DNA from: Hymenobacter aquaticus
GTDB taxonomy: Bacteria > Bacteroidota > Bacteroidia > Cytophagales > Hymenobacteraceae
Length of the DNA: 64,000 bases
Assembly (NCBI RefSeq): GCF_004765605.1
Contig: NZ_SRLC01000001.1
Coordinates: 682,001-746,000, forward strand
Reading direction: 5' to 3'
This document shows positions 34,162-44,200 of the stretch, piece after piece; within the stretch, counting starts at the first letter, position 1, and each line of letters begins with the position of its first letter. The notes beneath the pieces were generated by a model. The model worked only from the letters and a program-made list of their open reading frames with translations, was not told the DNA's origin and searched no databases. The position numbers were made by a program, and so were the translations under genes.

Positions 34162-36351
34162 ATGGCAATTCTCCGCTTCAAAGCTCTTGAGTTAGTCGAC
34201 CAGCGCAAGCCGCAGGCCGTTGTTACTTCCGACGAGCGTCGCTCCGACAGCTTCGGCAAGAACGTGTTCAACCTGGACGCCATGCGCGCTACCATGCCGG
34301 GCGAATACTTCAAGAAGCTGCAAGCCGCTATCAAACAAGGCTCGCCGGTGGAGCGCTCCGTGGCCGACGCCGTGGCTTCGGCCATGAAAACCTGGGCTAT
34401 GGCCAAGGGCGCCACGCACTACACGCACTGGTTTCAGCCCCTGACCGGCTCGACGGCCGAGAAGCACGACTCCTTTTTTGACCTGAACTCCGACGGCCGC
34501 CCGGTTGAGAACTTTAAAGGTTCGGCCCTGGTGCAGCAGGAGCCCGATGCCTCGTCGTTCCCCAACGGTGGCATCCGCAATACCTTCGAGGCCCGCGGCT
34601 ACACCGCCTGGGACCCGACTTCCCCCGCCTTTATCATCGAAACGGCCGGCGCCAAAACCCTGTGCATCCCCACGATTTTCGTGGCCTACACCGGCGAAGC
34701 CCTCGACTACAAAGCCCCGCTGCTCAAGTCGCTGGCGGCTTTGGAGCAGGCCGCCGTGGACGTGTGCCAGTACTTCGACAAGGACGTGAACCGCGTGAGC
34801 ACCACGCTGGGTATCGAGCAGGAGTACTTCATCGTCGATAAGGCGCTGTTCGACGCCCGCCCCGACCTAGTGATGACCGGCCGCACGCTGTTTGGCCACG
34901 CCCCGGCCAAGGGCCAGCAGCTCGAAGACCACTACTTCGGCTCCATTCCGAGCCGGGTGCACGCCTTCATGCTCGAGTTTGAGGAGGAAGCCAATCGCCT
35001 CGGTATTCCGCTGCGCACCCGCCACAACGAGGTGGCCCCCAACCAGTACGAGTGCGCCCCCACCTTCGAGGACGCCAACCTGGCCGTGGACCACAACCAG
35101 CTGCTGATGGACATCATGGACCGCGTGGCCGAAAAGCACAACTTGAAGGTGCTGCTCCACGAGAAGCCTTTCTCGGGCGTCAACGGCTCGGGCAAGCATA
35201 ACAACTGGGCCATGAGTACCGACACCGGCGTGAACCTGCTGGCACCCGGCCGCCGCCCCAAGGAAAACCTGCAGTTCCTGGCCTTCTTCATCACGACCAT
35301 CAAAGCCGTGCACCGCTACGGCGATTTGCTGCGCGCCAGCATTGCCTCGGCTTCCAATGACCACCGCCTCGGCGCCAACGAAGCCCCCCCGGCCATCATG
35401 TCGGTGTTCGTGGGCTCGCAGCTGAACTCGGTGCTGGATGAGCTGGAGCGCACGGCCAAGCTGCCGCTCGACAAAGGCGACAACATCTACCTCAAGCTCG
35501 GCATCGATAAGATTCCGGCCATTCTGCTCGACAACACCGACCGTAACCGCACCTCGCCCTTCGCCTTCACCGGCAACAAGTTCGAGTTCCGCGCCGTGGG
35601 CTCGTCGGCCAACTGCTCCTCGTCGATGACGGTGCTCAACACCATCGTGGCCGAGCAGCTCATCGAGTTCAAGGAGTCGGTAGACGCGCTGATTGAGCAG
35701 GGCAAAAAGAAGGAAGTGGCCATCGTGGAGGTGCTGCGCGAGTACGTTATCAGCTCCAAGAACATCCGCTTCGAAGGCAACGGCTACTCCGACGAGTGGA
35801 AGGAAGAAGCCGAGAAGCGGGGCCTGTCGAACATCCCGACCACGCCCCAGGCCCTCGACGCCCTGGTGCGCGAAGATGCCGCCGACCTGTTTGCCCGCCA
35901 CAACATCTTCTCGCACGTGGAGCTGCACGCCCGCCACGACATCTTGCTGGAAGACTACATGAAGAAAATCCAGATCGAGAGCCGCGTGATGGGCGACTTG
36001 GCCGTGAACCACATCATCCCGACGGCCGTGGCCTACCAGACCAAGCTCATCACCAACGTGCGCGGCCTGCGCGAGCTGGGCCTCGACGATGAGCTGTCGC
36101 AGGTGACGGTGGATACCATTAAAGCCATTTCGCGCCACATCAGCACCATCAAAACTCAGGTGGATGAGATGATCAACGCCCGCAAGGTGGCCAACAAGAT
36201 TGAAGATACCCGCGAGCGTGCCATTGCGTACTGCGACACGGTAAAAGTACATTTCGACACCATCCGCCGCTCCGTCGACAAGCTGGAGCTGATGGTGGCC
36301 GATGAGGACTGGCCTTTGGTAAAGTACCGCGAACTTCTGTTCCGGCACTAA
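34162..36351 (+). CDS. glnA: Glutamine synthetase type III
   Basis: ATP-dependent ammonia assimilation into glutamine; the GSIII (GlnN) form characteristic of Bacteroidota, cyanobacteria and others. At 729 aa it is much longer than GSI. Family markers are THYTHWFQPLTGSTAEKHDS near the N-terminus, the beta-grasp/catalytic motifs VSTTLGIEQEYFIVD, HEKPFSGVNGSGKHNNWAMS and the C-terminal ASASNDHRLGANEAPPAIMS. The enzyme forms dodecamers. A strong promoter precedes it and a terminator follows 60 nt downstream. No adjacent PII or amt gene. Confidence 0.97.
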   Translation: MAILRFKALELVDQRKPQAVVTSDERRSDSFGKNVFNLDAMRATMPGEYFKKLQAAIKQGSPVERSVADAVASAMKTWAMAKGATHYTHWFQPLTGSTAEKHDSFFDLNSDGRPVENFKGSALVQQEPDASSFPNGGIRNTFEARGYTAWDPTSPAFIIETAGAKTLCIPTIFVAYTGEALDYKAPLLKSLAALEQAAVDVCQYFDKDVNRVSTTLGIEQEYFIVDKALFDARPDLVMTGRTLFGHAPAKGQQLEDHYFGSIPSRVHAFMLEFEEEANRLGIPLRTRHNEVAPNQYECAPTFEDANLAVDHNQLLMDIMDRVAEKHNLKVLLHEKPFSGVNGSGKHNNWAMSTDTGVNLLAPGRRPKENLQFLAFFITTIKAVHRYGDLLRASIASASNDHRLGANEAPPAIMSVFVGSQLNSVLDELERTAKLPLDKGDNIYLKLGIDKIPAILLDNTDRNRTSPFAFTGNKFEFRAVGSSANCSSSMTVLNTIVAEQLIEFKESVDALIEQGKKKEVAIVEVLREYVISSKNIRFEGNGYSDEWKEEAEKRGLSNIPTTPQALDALVREDAADLFARHNIFSHVELHARHDILLEDYMKKIQIESRVMGDLAVNHIIPTAVAYQTKLITNVRGLRELGLDDELSQVTVDTIKAISRHISTIKTQVDEMINARKVANKIEDTRERAIAYCDTVKVHFDTIRRSVDKLELMVADEDWPLVKYRELLFRH

Positions 36352-36411
36352 GTCCAGGGGTTAGAGTCAGACCGGAGTTGGGTGGGAATTTTCTCCGGCT
36401 CTGATTTCACT

Positions 36412-36442
36412 AAAAGCCGTTCCGGGTGGGGCGGCTTTTTTT
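36412..36442 (+). terminator. Terminator of glnA
   Basis: AAAAGCCG / CGGCTTTT 8-bp stem with a 12-nt loop and a run of seven T. Confidence 0.8.
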
Positions 36443-36547
36443 GTGCGTATAAGTTGTTGGCAAAGAAGCGCGCCGCGCCATGTAGGGCCTTGTTTCGAGA
36501 AGATTAGTCTGCCTCGGGGCTCGGGTAGTGGTTAAGTATCACGGAGG

Positions 36548-36964
36548 TTAGCGCGTGCAGACCTTCGTGCTCACGTAGTAGCCTTGCGAAGAATTCAATT
36601 CCGGGTCCAGGCGGGAATCTACCTCATAGACGAGTTTATTCGAAGTTACTTCGAGAATATGCCAGTCCGGCTTGCCAATAAACCGGACCATATCGTTGTC
36701 CTTCGTGTAGGAGATGGTAGGGTAGGCCACCGCATTGGGGTGATACCAGGTGAGAATTCCATCTTTGAGGAGAAAATAATCGGCAGGTTCAGTACCACTG
36801 CTGCCACCGATATAACCTCCGTTTGCCGCGTAGTTCTTGCTGTCATAGGTCTGCGGAGTCCAGCGGCCTTCTAGGGAGGGCGCGGGCTCTTCTGCCGTGT
36901 CTTTCTTACAGGCGGCCGTGAGCAGCGTCAGACACAGCAGAAACAGGGGGAGCAGGCGGGGCAT
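36548..36964 (-). CDS. Small lipoprotein, paralog 2 of a tandem pair
   Basis: 138 aa. Signal peptide with lipobox LTAAC (Cys19) followed by KKDTAEEP. Mature part begins LEGRWTPQTYDSKNY and has beta-strands (LTWYHPNAVAYPTISY, LVYEVDSRLDPEL), suggesting a lipocalin-like small barrel of the Bacteroidota kind (EGRW start). Its signal peptide and N-terminus are near-identical to the upstream lipoprotein gene, so they are paralogs. Only 3 nt separate the two genes. Function unknown. Confidence 0.75.
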   Translation of the reverse strand: MPRLLPLFLLCLTLLTAACKKDTAEEPAPSLEGRWTPQTYDSKNYAANGGYIGGSSGTEPADYFLLKDGILTWYHPNAVAYPTISYTKDNDMVRFIGKPDWHILEVTSNKLVYEVDSRLDPELNSSQGYYVSTKVCTR

Positions 36965-36967
36965 AGG

Positions 36968-37405
36968 CTAGCGCGTGTAGGTATTTGTTCCGTCCCGGTA
37001 TCCGGCACTCGTTACGAAAACCCTCGGATAGGAGAGGACGAGCTTGTGTGCGGTTAATTCGACAATGTGAGCTTCTCGCTCTGGTGTGCCATGCAGTCGA
37101 AGCTTGTTCTGTTCTCTTGTATACTGTTCGACAGGGTCAATGACATTACCGGTCACCGTATTTATATAATAAACGGTATTGGGGGTGATGACCATAAGGG
37201 GTGGGTTTGGGCCAGGCGGAGACACCTTTTCACTGAGTAGTGTGCCAGCAGTGTCATACTCTTTGGAATAAAACTGAGTAATCATCCAGCGGCCTTCCAG
37301 CGGCGGCTCAGGCGCAGCAGCATCTTTCTTACAGGCGGTCAGCAGCGTCAGGCACAGCAGGAGCAAGGGGAGCAGGCGGGGCGTAGGGAAAAGTAAGGTG
37401 AACAT
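36968..37405 (-). CDS. Small lipoprotein, paralog 1 of a tandem pair
   Basis: From ATG 37405, 145 aa. Lipobox LLTAC (Cys25) followed by KKDAAAPEPP, then LEGRWMITQFYSKEYDTAGT. The mature half differs from its neighbour (ITPNTVYYINTVTGNVIDPV) but keeps the same overall plan and a HKLVLSYPR strand near the end equivalent to NKLVYEVDSR. The pair probably arose by duplication. Function unknown. Confidence 0.75.
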   Translation of the reverse strand: MFTLLFPTPRLLPLLLLCLTLLTACKKDAAAPEPPLEGRWMITQFYSKEYDTAGTLLSEKVSPPGPNPPLMVITPNTVYYINTVTGNVIDPVEQYTREQNKLRLHGTPEREAHIVELTAHKLVLSYPRVFVTSAGYRDGTNTYTR

Positions 37406-37567
37406 ACAGGAAGCAGCTTGCACTACGAAGCATATAAGGTAGAAGAACACGGCTATCAGCCGGCTGCTGCGTATCTAAAGGTTCCAAACTTAGCTTCTTC
37501 TTTCGTCAATAGACTGCTTTGTTGCCTAATAAAGAATCGATTTGGCTCTGACAACAAGAATACAGAA

Positions 37568-37595
37568 CAACGCCCCGACAATCGTCGGGGCGTTG
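37568..37595 (-). terminator. Hairpin after the DUF6252-like lipoprotein gene
   Basis: CAACGCCCCGAC / GTCGGGGCGTTG, a perfect 12-bp stem with loop AATC. On the minus strand it follows the gene at 37638, but the downstream sequence is only moderately T-rich, so terminator activity is likely rather than certain. Confidence 0.6.
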
Positions 37596-37637
37596 GCTGA
37601 GGTAAAGACCAAACCCATAGCCGGGTTCCACCGAGAA

Positions 37638-38144
37638 TTACTGTACCCGAATCAGGAACTTGCCATTGCTCAAGGACTTGGCGTTGCCCGTGTCCCGGTC
37701 GATGCCGGTGAAGGTGAACGTGCCGGCCACCTGGGAGGTCGTGGCTTCCGTAACGACGATGGTGCCGGCCCCGATAACCGTACCGTTGCCGGAGGGGTTG
37801 GCCCCGGCGTAGTACACGGCCGTGGCGACGTTGTTGGTCAGCACGCTGTACAACGCGCCGGCCGTCGCCGTGGGGCTGAAGGTGTAAGTGCCTACCGTTT
37901 TGGGAATAGTCAGGGAAATATAGTTGCTGTTTACCCCGCCGAGGTTGTAGTAAGCGCCCACCTGATAGGAATCAGGAGCAGTCTGGATTTGCATGCTGCT
38001 GGACGTCAGGTTGGCGTTATCGACCGTCCAGCTGATGCCGGGCGTGGCCGGGGCGGGCGTTGGCTCGTCGTCGGAGGAGGAGCAGGCGGCGGTGGCAACC
38101 AGCAGCAGGGCAGTGGTGGCGCGGGCGAGAAAAGGATACGTCAT
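37638..38144 (-). CDS. Lipoprotein, DUF6252-like
   Basis: From ATG 38144 (MTYPFLARATTALLLVATAA), 168 aa, lipobox ATAAC (Cys21) then an acidic spacer SSSDDEPTPAPATPG. The mature domain is all-beta: GISWTVDNANLTSSSMQIQT, YISLTIPKTVGTYTF and the closing VAGTFTFTGIDRDTG...LSNGKFLIRVQ, which is the pattern I recall for DUF6252. Surface or periplasmic role unknown. Confidence 0.8.
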   Translation of the reverse strand: MTYPFLARATTALLLVATAACSSSDDEPTPAPATPGISWTVDNANLTSSSMQIQTAPDSYQVGAYYNLGGVNSNYISLTIPKTVGTYTFSPTATAGALYSVLTNNVATAVYYAGANPSGNGTVIGAGTIVVTEATTSQVAGTFTFTGIDRDTGNAKSLSNGKFLIRVQ

Positions 38145-38318
38145 GGGTAACGATAATAAAGTTGAGCAGAAAAGTCGCGCCCGCAGCAAGAACCACGCCG
38201 CACTAGCGGCAAGCCGGTAGTAGGGCCGCGGAATGGGCGCTAACGAAATAGAGCCCGCAAGGAGCGGACTGCCGCCAGCAAACGGTTTTCGCAGTATCTT
38301 CGGGGAAAGCAGCTATGT

Positions 38319-38753
38319 ATGGAGCCAGAGAAAAGCGAAATCAGCGTTGATAGGGCCCCGGAGGCCCCAACACCGGCCGCCAAGCTGGGCAAGCGGGAGA
38401 AACTAAGCAACACGCTCGTGGCGGGAGCCGCCACCACGGCCACCAAGCTGCTGCCCCTGCTGGAGCTGGTGGAGAAAATCCGGCCCCACGTCGAAAACGA
38501 CTCGGTGTTTACCTCCCGCCGCGAGAAGATGAAGGCCCAGCTCACGCTGATTCAGGGCCAGCTGAAAAGTGAGCGTCCCCGGCGCGAGGCAGTGGTGCAC
38601 GCCTTCCAGACCCTGGGCGAGTTTGTGGTGGAAGAGTCGCGGGAGGTCAGCAAGGATGAGGTGAAGGAGTCGGCCAAGCGCTTCGTGCTGCTGGCCCTCA
38701 AAACCGCCCCCGACCTGCTGCGGGCCGCGCACACGGCCGGCTTGTTTTCCTGA
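38319..38753 (+). CDS. Hypothetical helical protein
   Basis: 144 aa, no signal peptide or cysteine. The N-terminus is charged and Pro-rich (MEPEKSEISVDRAPEAPTP), followed by a Thr/Ala/Leu helix (LVAGAATTATKLLPLLELVE), a basic helical stretch (FTSRREKMKAQLTLIQGQLK) and SREVSKDEVKESAKRFVLLA. Family not recognised. A near-consensus -7 box (TATCTTCG, 38295-38302) lies just upstream. It is convergent with the T9SS cargo gene, ~30 nt apart. Confidence 0.65.
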   Translation: MEPEKSEISVDRAPEAPTPAAKLGKREKLSNTLVAGAATTATKLLPLLELVEKIRPHVENDSVFTSRREKMKAQLTLIQGQLKSERPRREAVVHAFQTLGEFVVEESREVSKDEVKESAKRFVLLALKTAPDLLRAAHTAGLFS

Positions 38754-38786
38754 TAAATCTTCTCATAACGAAAGGCCGGCTGCCCA

Positions 38787-40430
38787 TCAGTTCAGCTCCA
38801 GGCGCTGGGTTGCCAGGTAACCATTGGGCCCTTCCAGGCGCAATACGTACAGCCCCGCCGGGTACTGACTTACCTCGAAAGGTACTTTCCCACCACCCGC
38901 TGCCACTGATTGGCGGCACACGGTGCGGCCCGTGGCATCCATCAGCGCGAGGCGCAGATGGATGCGCGGAGCCTGCTCCGGAAGATGCAGCGTAACTTGC
39001 CCGTGCGCCGGGTTGGGCGATACGCGCAACTCTTGCCGGGTGCCGGCCCGCGCCCGCGCTGAGAGGGTGGTGCCGCGCAGCTTTACAATCCAGAAATCAC
39101 TGTTGCCATAACTGGGCTGAGTTTTGTCGCCGCTAATGCCCGAATCAGAGGTGCCGGCGATGAGCAGCCCATTATCGGTGGCAGACTGCGGACTGGTAAT
39201 AGCAATACACTGATCCAGGGCTGCGCCACCGAGGGTCAGATCCCAGCGCAGGTTGCCGGCCCCATCCACGTTGATAAGCCAATAGTCAGTCACGCCCCGG
39301 CTGGCCTGCGTCTTGCTCCCGCTGATGCCCGACGACGACAAACCGCCCACCAGCAGGCCCCCGTCGCTGGTTAGCTGCACCGTGCGGGCATCCTCGTTGG
39401 CGCTGCCCCCGAAGCTGCGGTCCCAGATTTTCTGGCCGGTAGCATCCAGCTTCACGATCCAGTAATCGGATATTCCTAAAGTATTGTTTTCCTGGGTTTT
39501 ATCGCCGCCGATGCCGGAGGTCGAGATGGCCGCGAGCAGGTAGCCGCCGTCGGGGGCTTGCTGCACGCCCACAATTTCCTCGTAGGCGTAACTACCCAGC
39601 GTCCGGTCCCATTGCTTGTTGCCCAAGGCATCTATTTTCACTACCCAGCCATCGTAGTGGCCGCGGCTATCCTGGGTTTTGTCGGCCCAGGCGTCGGAGT
39701 TGGAAAAGCCGCCCAGAATGGCGCCGCCGTCGCGGGTCAGCGTCAGGCTGTTGGCGTTATCATGGCCACCACCGCCGTAGGTTTTATCCCAAAGCTTGGT
39801 GCCATTCGCGTCAAGCTTCACTATCCAGTAGTCGTAGCTGCTAGATATGGCGGGCTGCGTTTTGTCGGGGCTGCTGTTCGAATTGGAGCCACCGAGGAGC
39901 AGGTAGCCCCCGTCGCTGGTTTGCTGCACGGCGCTCAGCGCGTCGGTGTACAGGCCTCCGAACGACCGGTCCCAGAGCTTGGTGCCATTCGCATCGAGCT
40001 TCAGCACCCAGTAGTCAGCACCGCCTTTGTTGGCTTGGGTTTTGTCGCCCCCGATTCCGGAGGTAGAGCGGCCCCCCACAATATAGCCCCCGTCGCGGGT
40101 TTGCTGCACGGCCACCAGGTGCTCGTTGTCGGGTCCGCCGAAGGTTTTATCCCACATTTTATTGCCGTTGGCGTCGAGCTTTACCAGCCAGTAATCGGTG
40201 CCCCCGCGGCCGGCCTGGGTTTTATCTCCGCTGATGGATGAACCTGAGTTGCCGCCCAGGATAAAGCCGCCGTCGGTTGTGGGCTGCGCGGCCCCCAAGG
40301 ATTCCGCGGAGGTACCACCCAGGGACTTATCCCACTGTTTGGCGGGCGCCTGGGCCGCAACGGGCTGCGGTAGGGCAGACGCACTAATAAGAGCAGCGCC
40401 CAGTGAGAGGCGGAGTAAACGTTGGCACAT
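38787..40430 (-). CDS. Repeat-containing type IX secretion cargo protein
   Basis: From ATG 40430 (MCQRLLRLSLGAALISASAL), 547 aa with a signal peptide. Seven imperfect ~57-residue units follow, each containing a DKTQ motif and a DYW..VKLDA strand (e.g. GGYIVGGRSTSGIGGDKTQ then ADYWVLKLDANGTKLWDRSF). This looks like a seven-bladed beta-propeller. The C-terminus is a Por secretion tail: VSPNPAHGQVTLHLPEQ ... LMDATGRTV ... YPAGLYVLRLEG. It should be exported by the T9SS and possibly anchored to the cell surface. Ligand unknown. Confidence 0.88.
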   Translation of the reverse strand: MCQRLLRLSLGAALISASALPQPVAAQAPAKQWDKSLGGTSAESLGAAQPTTDGGFILGGNSGSSISGDKTQAGRGGTDYWLVKLDANGNKMWDKTFGGPDNEHLVAVQQTRDGGYIVGGRSTSGIGGDKTQANKGGADYWVLKLDANGTKLWDRSFGGLYTDALSAVQQTSDGGYLLLGGSNSNSSPDKTQPAISSSYDYWIVKLDANGTKLWDKTYGGGGHDNANSLTLTRDGGAILGGFSNSDAWADKTQDSRGHYDGWVVKIDALGNKQWDRTLGSYAYEEIVGVQQAPDGGYLLAAISTSGIGGDKTQENNTLGISDYWIVKLDATGQKIWDRSFGGSANEDARTVQLTSDGGLLVGGLSSSGISGSKTQASRGVTDYWLINVDGAGNLRWDLTLGGAALDQCIAITSPQSATDNGLLIAGTSDSGISGDKTQPSYGNSDFWIVKLRGTTLSARARAGTRQELRVSPNPAHGQVTLHLPEQAPRIHLRLALMDATGRTVCRQSVAAGGGKVPFEVSQYPAGLYVLRLEGPNGYLATQRLELN

Positions 40431-40539
40431 TGGGCTAGATAGATAATTCGACGACAGATCCGGCAAGTTAACGCGTAGCGGGCACTCCTCAGCGCCTGTA
40501 GCTGCCTGGCCCAGGCTGCGCGGCGCCGCCGCTTTTGCC

Positions 40540-41061
40540 TTACCGGCTGGCGGCTTCGGGGCCCGCCGGCGGCAGCTGGGCCGGCAGCGGGGTGTCGTCG
40601 GGCAGCACTTCGGCGCCGCTGCCGGCGTCGGGCACCAGGGTTTTGAGGGCGGCGCGCTTTAGCTCCTCGAGGCGGCGCAGCGCATCGGTAACGGTGGCGT
40701 GGGTGCGTACTTTCTCAAAGAAGCCGCTGGAGACGCCGACTTTCATCAGCCGCTCCAGCACGAAGGGCAGAATCCAGCCCACTACGTTGGTGGCCAGCAC
40801 CCCGCGCAACCCGATGCGCACCAGCAGGCGGGCGGCCATCCGTTCGAGCAGCAGGGCTTTGGCGGCGGGCAGGGCTTTGTCGGCCAGAAAATCAGCTACG
40901 AGCTGCACGTTGCCCTTTTGAATTTCGGCCCGCAGAATATCCTGAATGGAATCCAGCGCCTTTTGGGCCACCAGCCGGAACAGGCGGCCGGTTTGCCAGG
41001 CCGCCAGGCCCGTGGCGCGGGCTGCCGTTAGCAAGGGAGGAAGAAAGGGGGGCTTTTTCAT
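40540..41061 (-). CDS. Hypothetical protein
   Basis: 173 aa, N-terminus basic and Pro-rich (MKKPPFLPPLLTAARATGLA), middle helical with Ala/Leu (LPAAKALLLERMAARLLVRI), a weakly hydrophobic stretch GVLATNVVGWILPFVLERLM, and a Pro/Ala tail. No cysteine, no clear signal or TM. Family not recognised. It lies upstream of the T9SS cargo gene on the same strand with ~110 nt between. Confidence 0.6.
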   Translation of the reverse strand: MKKPPFLPPLLTAARATGLAAWQTGRLFRLVAQKALDSIQDILRAEIQKGNVQLVADFLADKALPAAKALLLERMAARLLVRIGLRGVLATNVVGWILPFVLERLMKVGVSSGFFEKVRTHATVTDALRRLEELKRAALKTLVPDAGSGAEVLPDDTPLPAQLPPAGPEAASR

Positions 41062-41249
41062 GGGAGAACTGCGCTTTTTCCTGCTACGCAGCCAAGCAAA
41101 GAACGGCTAAAAATGGGTCATCCGGGCCAGCGCACGGCCCGCGGCGGCGGAATCGGAGCGGAATATTAGCAGCTTGCGGCCTTCCTCCGAAGCTGGACTG
41201 CGTATACTGGCCGCAATCCAGGGCCAACGGTGGCTTTTATTTCCCGCTT

Positions 41250-44200
41250 ATGCTTTCCCCCCCCGATTACCAAGCCCTGTTTGAAGCCTTACCGGACCTG
41301 CATCTGGCCCTGACGCCGGAGCTGATTATCGTGGCGGCTTCGGCCGGGGCCGCCCGCGTGGCCGGCCGGCCGCTGGCGGCCCTGCTGGGGCAGGCAGCCC
41401 CCGCCGCCTTGGCCGGCTCTGCCCTCGACGTGCTGCCCGAGGCGCTGGCCCGCGTCCGGGCACGGGGAGCCGCCGACGAGGCTACCAGCGGCGGCTGGTA
41501 CCACCGCGCCTGGCCGGTGCTGGGCGCGGCCGGCGAGATTCGCTACTTCCTGTACCGGGCCGAGGCGGTGCGGCCCGCGGCTACTCCGGCCGTGCAGACC
41601 CTGCTCGATACCCTGCCGGTGGTGGTGTGGCTCAGCGGCCCCGCGGGCCTGGCGGGTTCTCAGTGCCGGGGCTGGCTGGCCTACACCGGCTATGGGGCCG
41701 ACCAGGCCCGGGACCTGGGCTGGCTGACGGCCGTGCACCCCGACGACCAGGCCCGCGCCCGCCAGTGCTGGACTCAGGCGCTGGCCGAAGGGCGCGAATA
41801 TGCCCTGGAATACCGCCTGCGCCGCCACGATGGAGCCTACCGGTGGCAGCTGGTGCGGGAAGTGCCCACCCACGATGCCGCCGGCCACCTAGTTTCCTGG
41901 ACCGGTACCATGCTGGATATTCAGGAGCAGAAGGAGGCCCAGCAGCGCCTGGCCGACCAGGACCGCCACCTCCAGCAGATCCTGAGCCAGGTGCCGGCCC
42001 ACATTGCCACGCTGCTGGGCCCCGACCACGTGTATGGCTTTCTGAATGAGAAAGGCAACCAGCTGTTTGGCGGCAACGTGCGGCTGGGGACGCCCGCCGC
42101 GCTGGCCGTGCCCGCGCTGGTTACCAACGGCTACATCAAGCTTGTCGACGAAGTATACCGCACCGGGGAGCCGTTTCGGCTTTCGGAAATGCCCCTGACG
42201 CAGCCCCCGGCCCCTGACGGCTCGGTGGCCACTCTGTATTTCGACGGGGTATTCCAGCCCCTGACCGACGAGCAGGGCCAGACCCAGGGCATTCTGGTGT
42301 TCGGCATCGACGTGACGGAGCGGGTGCTGGCCAAGCAGCGCACGGCCGAGCTGATGGAGGAAATCCGGGAGCAGGACGCGCAGTTTCGCACGATGGTCGA
42401 GTCGGTGCCGCTGTTCGTCTACATCACCGACGCCGCGGGCCGCATGCTCTACATCAACCCCCAGCGCTACGCCTTCACCGGGCAGGCGCCCGACCCGGCG
42501 TTTCGGCACTGGCAGGAAGCCCTGCACCCCGACGACTGGCGGCAGCTGCGCGCCGATTTTATCCGGGGCCGCAAGCTGGGCCAGGCTTGGAGCGGGGAGT
42601 ACCGCCTGCGCCGCCACGATGGGGAATACTGCTGGCAACTGCTACGAATCGTGCCCCTGCGGCGGCCCGACGGTACCGTGACCCGCTGGTACGGCTCCAG
42701 CATCGACATCGACGAGCAGAAGCGCCGGCAGCACCAGCAGCGGCGCGAAGATCAGCGCCTAAGGCAGATCCTGGGGCAGGCGCCGGCCATTCTGGCTACG
42801 GTAGAAGGGCCCGACCACCGCTATGCGTTCTTCAACGACAGCCACCAGCAGCTACTGGCCAACCGGGCGGAACTGGGGCAGCCCCTGGCCGCGCTGGCGC
42901 CCGAGCTGGTCGAACAGGGCTTCGTGGCCCGGCTCGACCACGTGTACCAGACCGGCGAAACCTTCGTGGGCCACGAGGTGCCGCTCCAACCCCTGGGCCA
43001 GCCCGAGTGTTTCCTGGACCTGACCCTGCAGGCCCTGCGCGATGAGCAGGGGGCCGTCGCCGGGGTGCTCACCTTCGCCGTCGACAGCACCGAGCGGGTG
43101 CGGGCCCGCCGCAGTGCCGGGGCGCTGGCCGCCGAAGTAAGCCGGCGCGACATGCGCCTGCGCCGCATGACCGAAGCCCTGCCGGCCGTCTCGTTTATCT
43201 GCGCCGCCGATGGCACCCTGGAGTACCTGAGTCCGCAGTGGTACCACTACACGGGCCAGAAGTCCGAGCTGACCGGCCGGGATATTTTTACCGCCCTGGT
43301 GCACCCCGACGACCAGCCCGCCCTGCGCCAGGCGTTGCGGGAAGTTTTCAGCCAGGGCCGGCCCTGGGATTTTGAGTACCGCCTGCGCCGCCACGACGGG
43401 CAGTACCGCTGGCAGCTAAGCCGGGGCGTCGCCGAGTTTGACGCCGAGGGCCAGGCGCTGCGCTGGTACGGCACGATGGTCGATAACCACGAGCAGAAGG
43501 AGTTGCAGAACGAGCTGCGCCGTAGCGAGGAAAAGTTTCGGTTTATGGCCGACTCAACCCCGGCCATCATCTGGACGGGCACCCCCGAAGGCGCCATTGA
43601 CTACTGCAACCGCCCCTTTCTCGACTACACCGGCCTGCGCCCCGCCGATAGTATGGGCCCGGGCTGGCTGCAGGCCGTGCACCCCGACGACGTGGCCACC
43701 ACGGCGGCCCACTGGCAGCGCAGCGTGAGCACGGGCCATGAGTATGAGGTGCAGCACCGGCTGCGCCGCCACGATGGGCATTATCACTGGCAGCTGGTGC
43801 GGGCGCTGCCCCTGCGCGACGCCGAGGGTCGCATCCTGAAATGGTACGGCTCCAGCATCGACGTGCAGAACCAGCGCGAGATGCAGCAGCAACTGCAGGC
43901 CCGCAACGAGCAACTGGCCCGCACCAACACCGACCTGGACAACTTCGTGTATACCGCCTCCCACGACTTGCGGCAGCCCATCGACAACATGGCCGGTATC
44001 TTCGAGGAGCTCACCCGTACGGCCTACTTCCGCGACCCAGAAGCCATCAAGCTCATTACCATGTTTGAGCGGGCCCTGCAACAGATTCACCAAACGATTC
44101 ACGACCTCTCCGACGTGGTGCAGCTCCAGCGCCGCCACGCCCTGGTGCCGGCCGAGGCCGTGGCCCTGGAGCCCCTGACCCGGGAAGTTATCGGCAGTAT

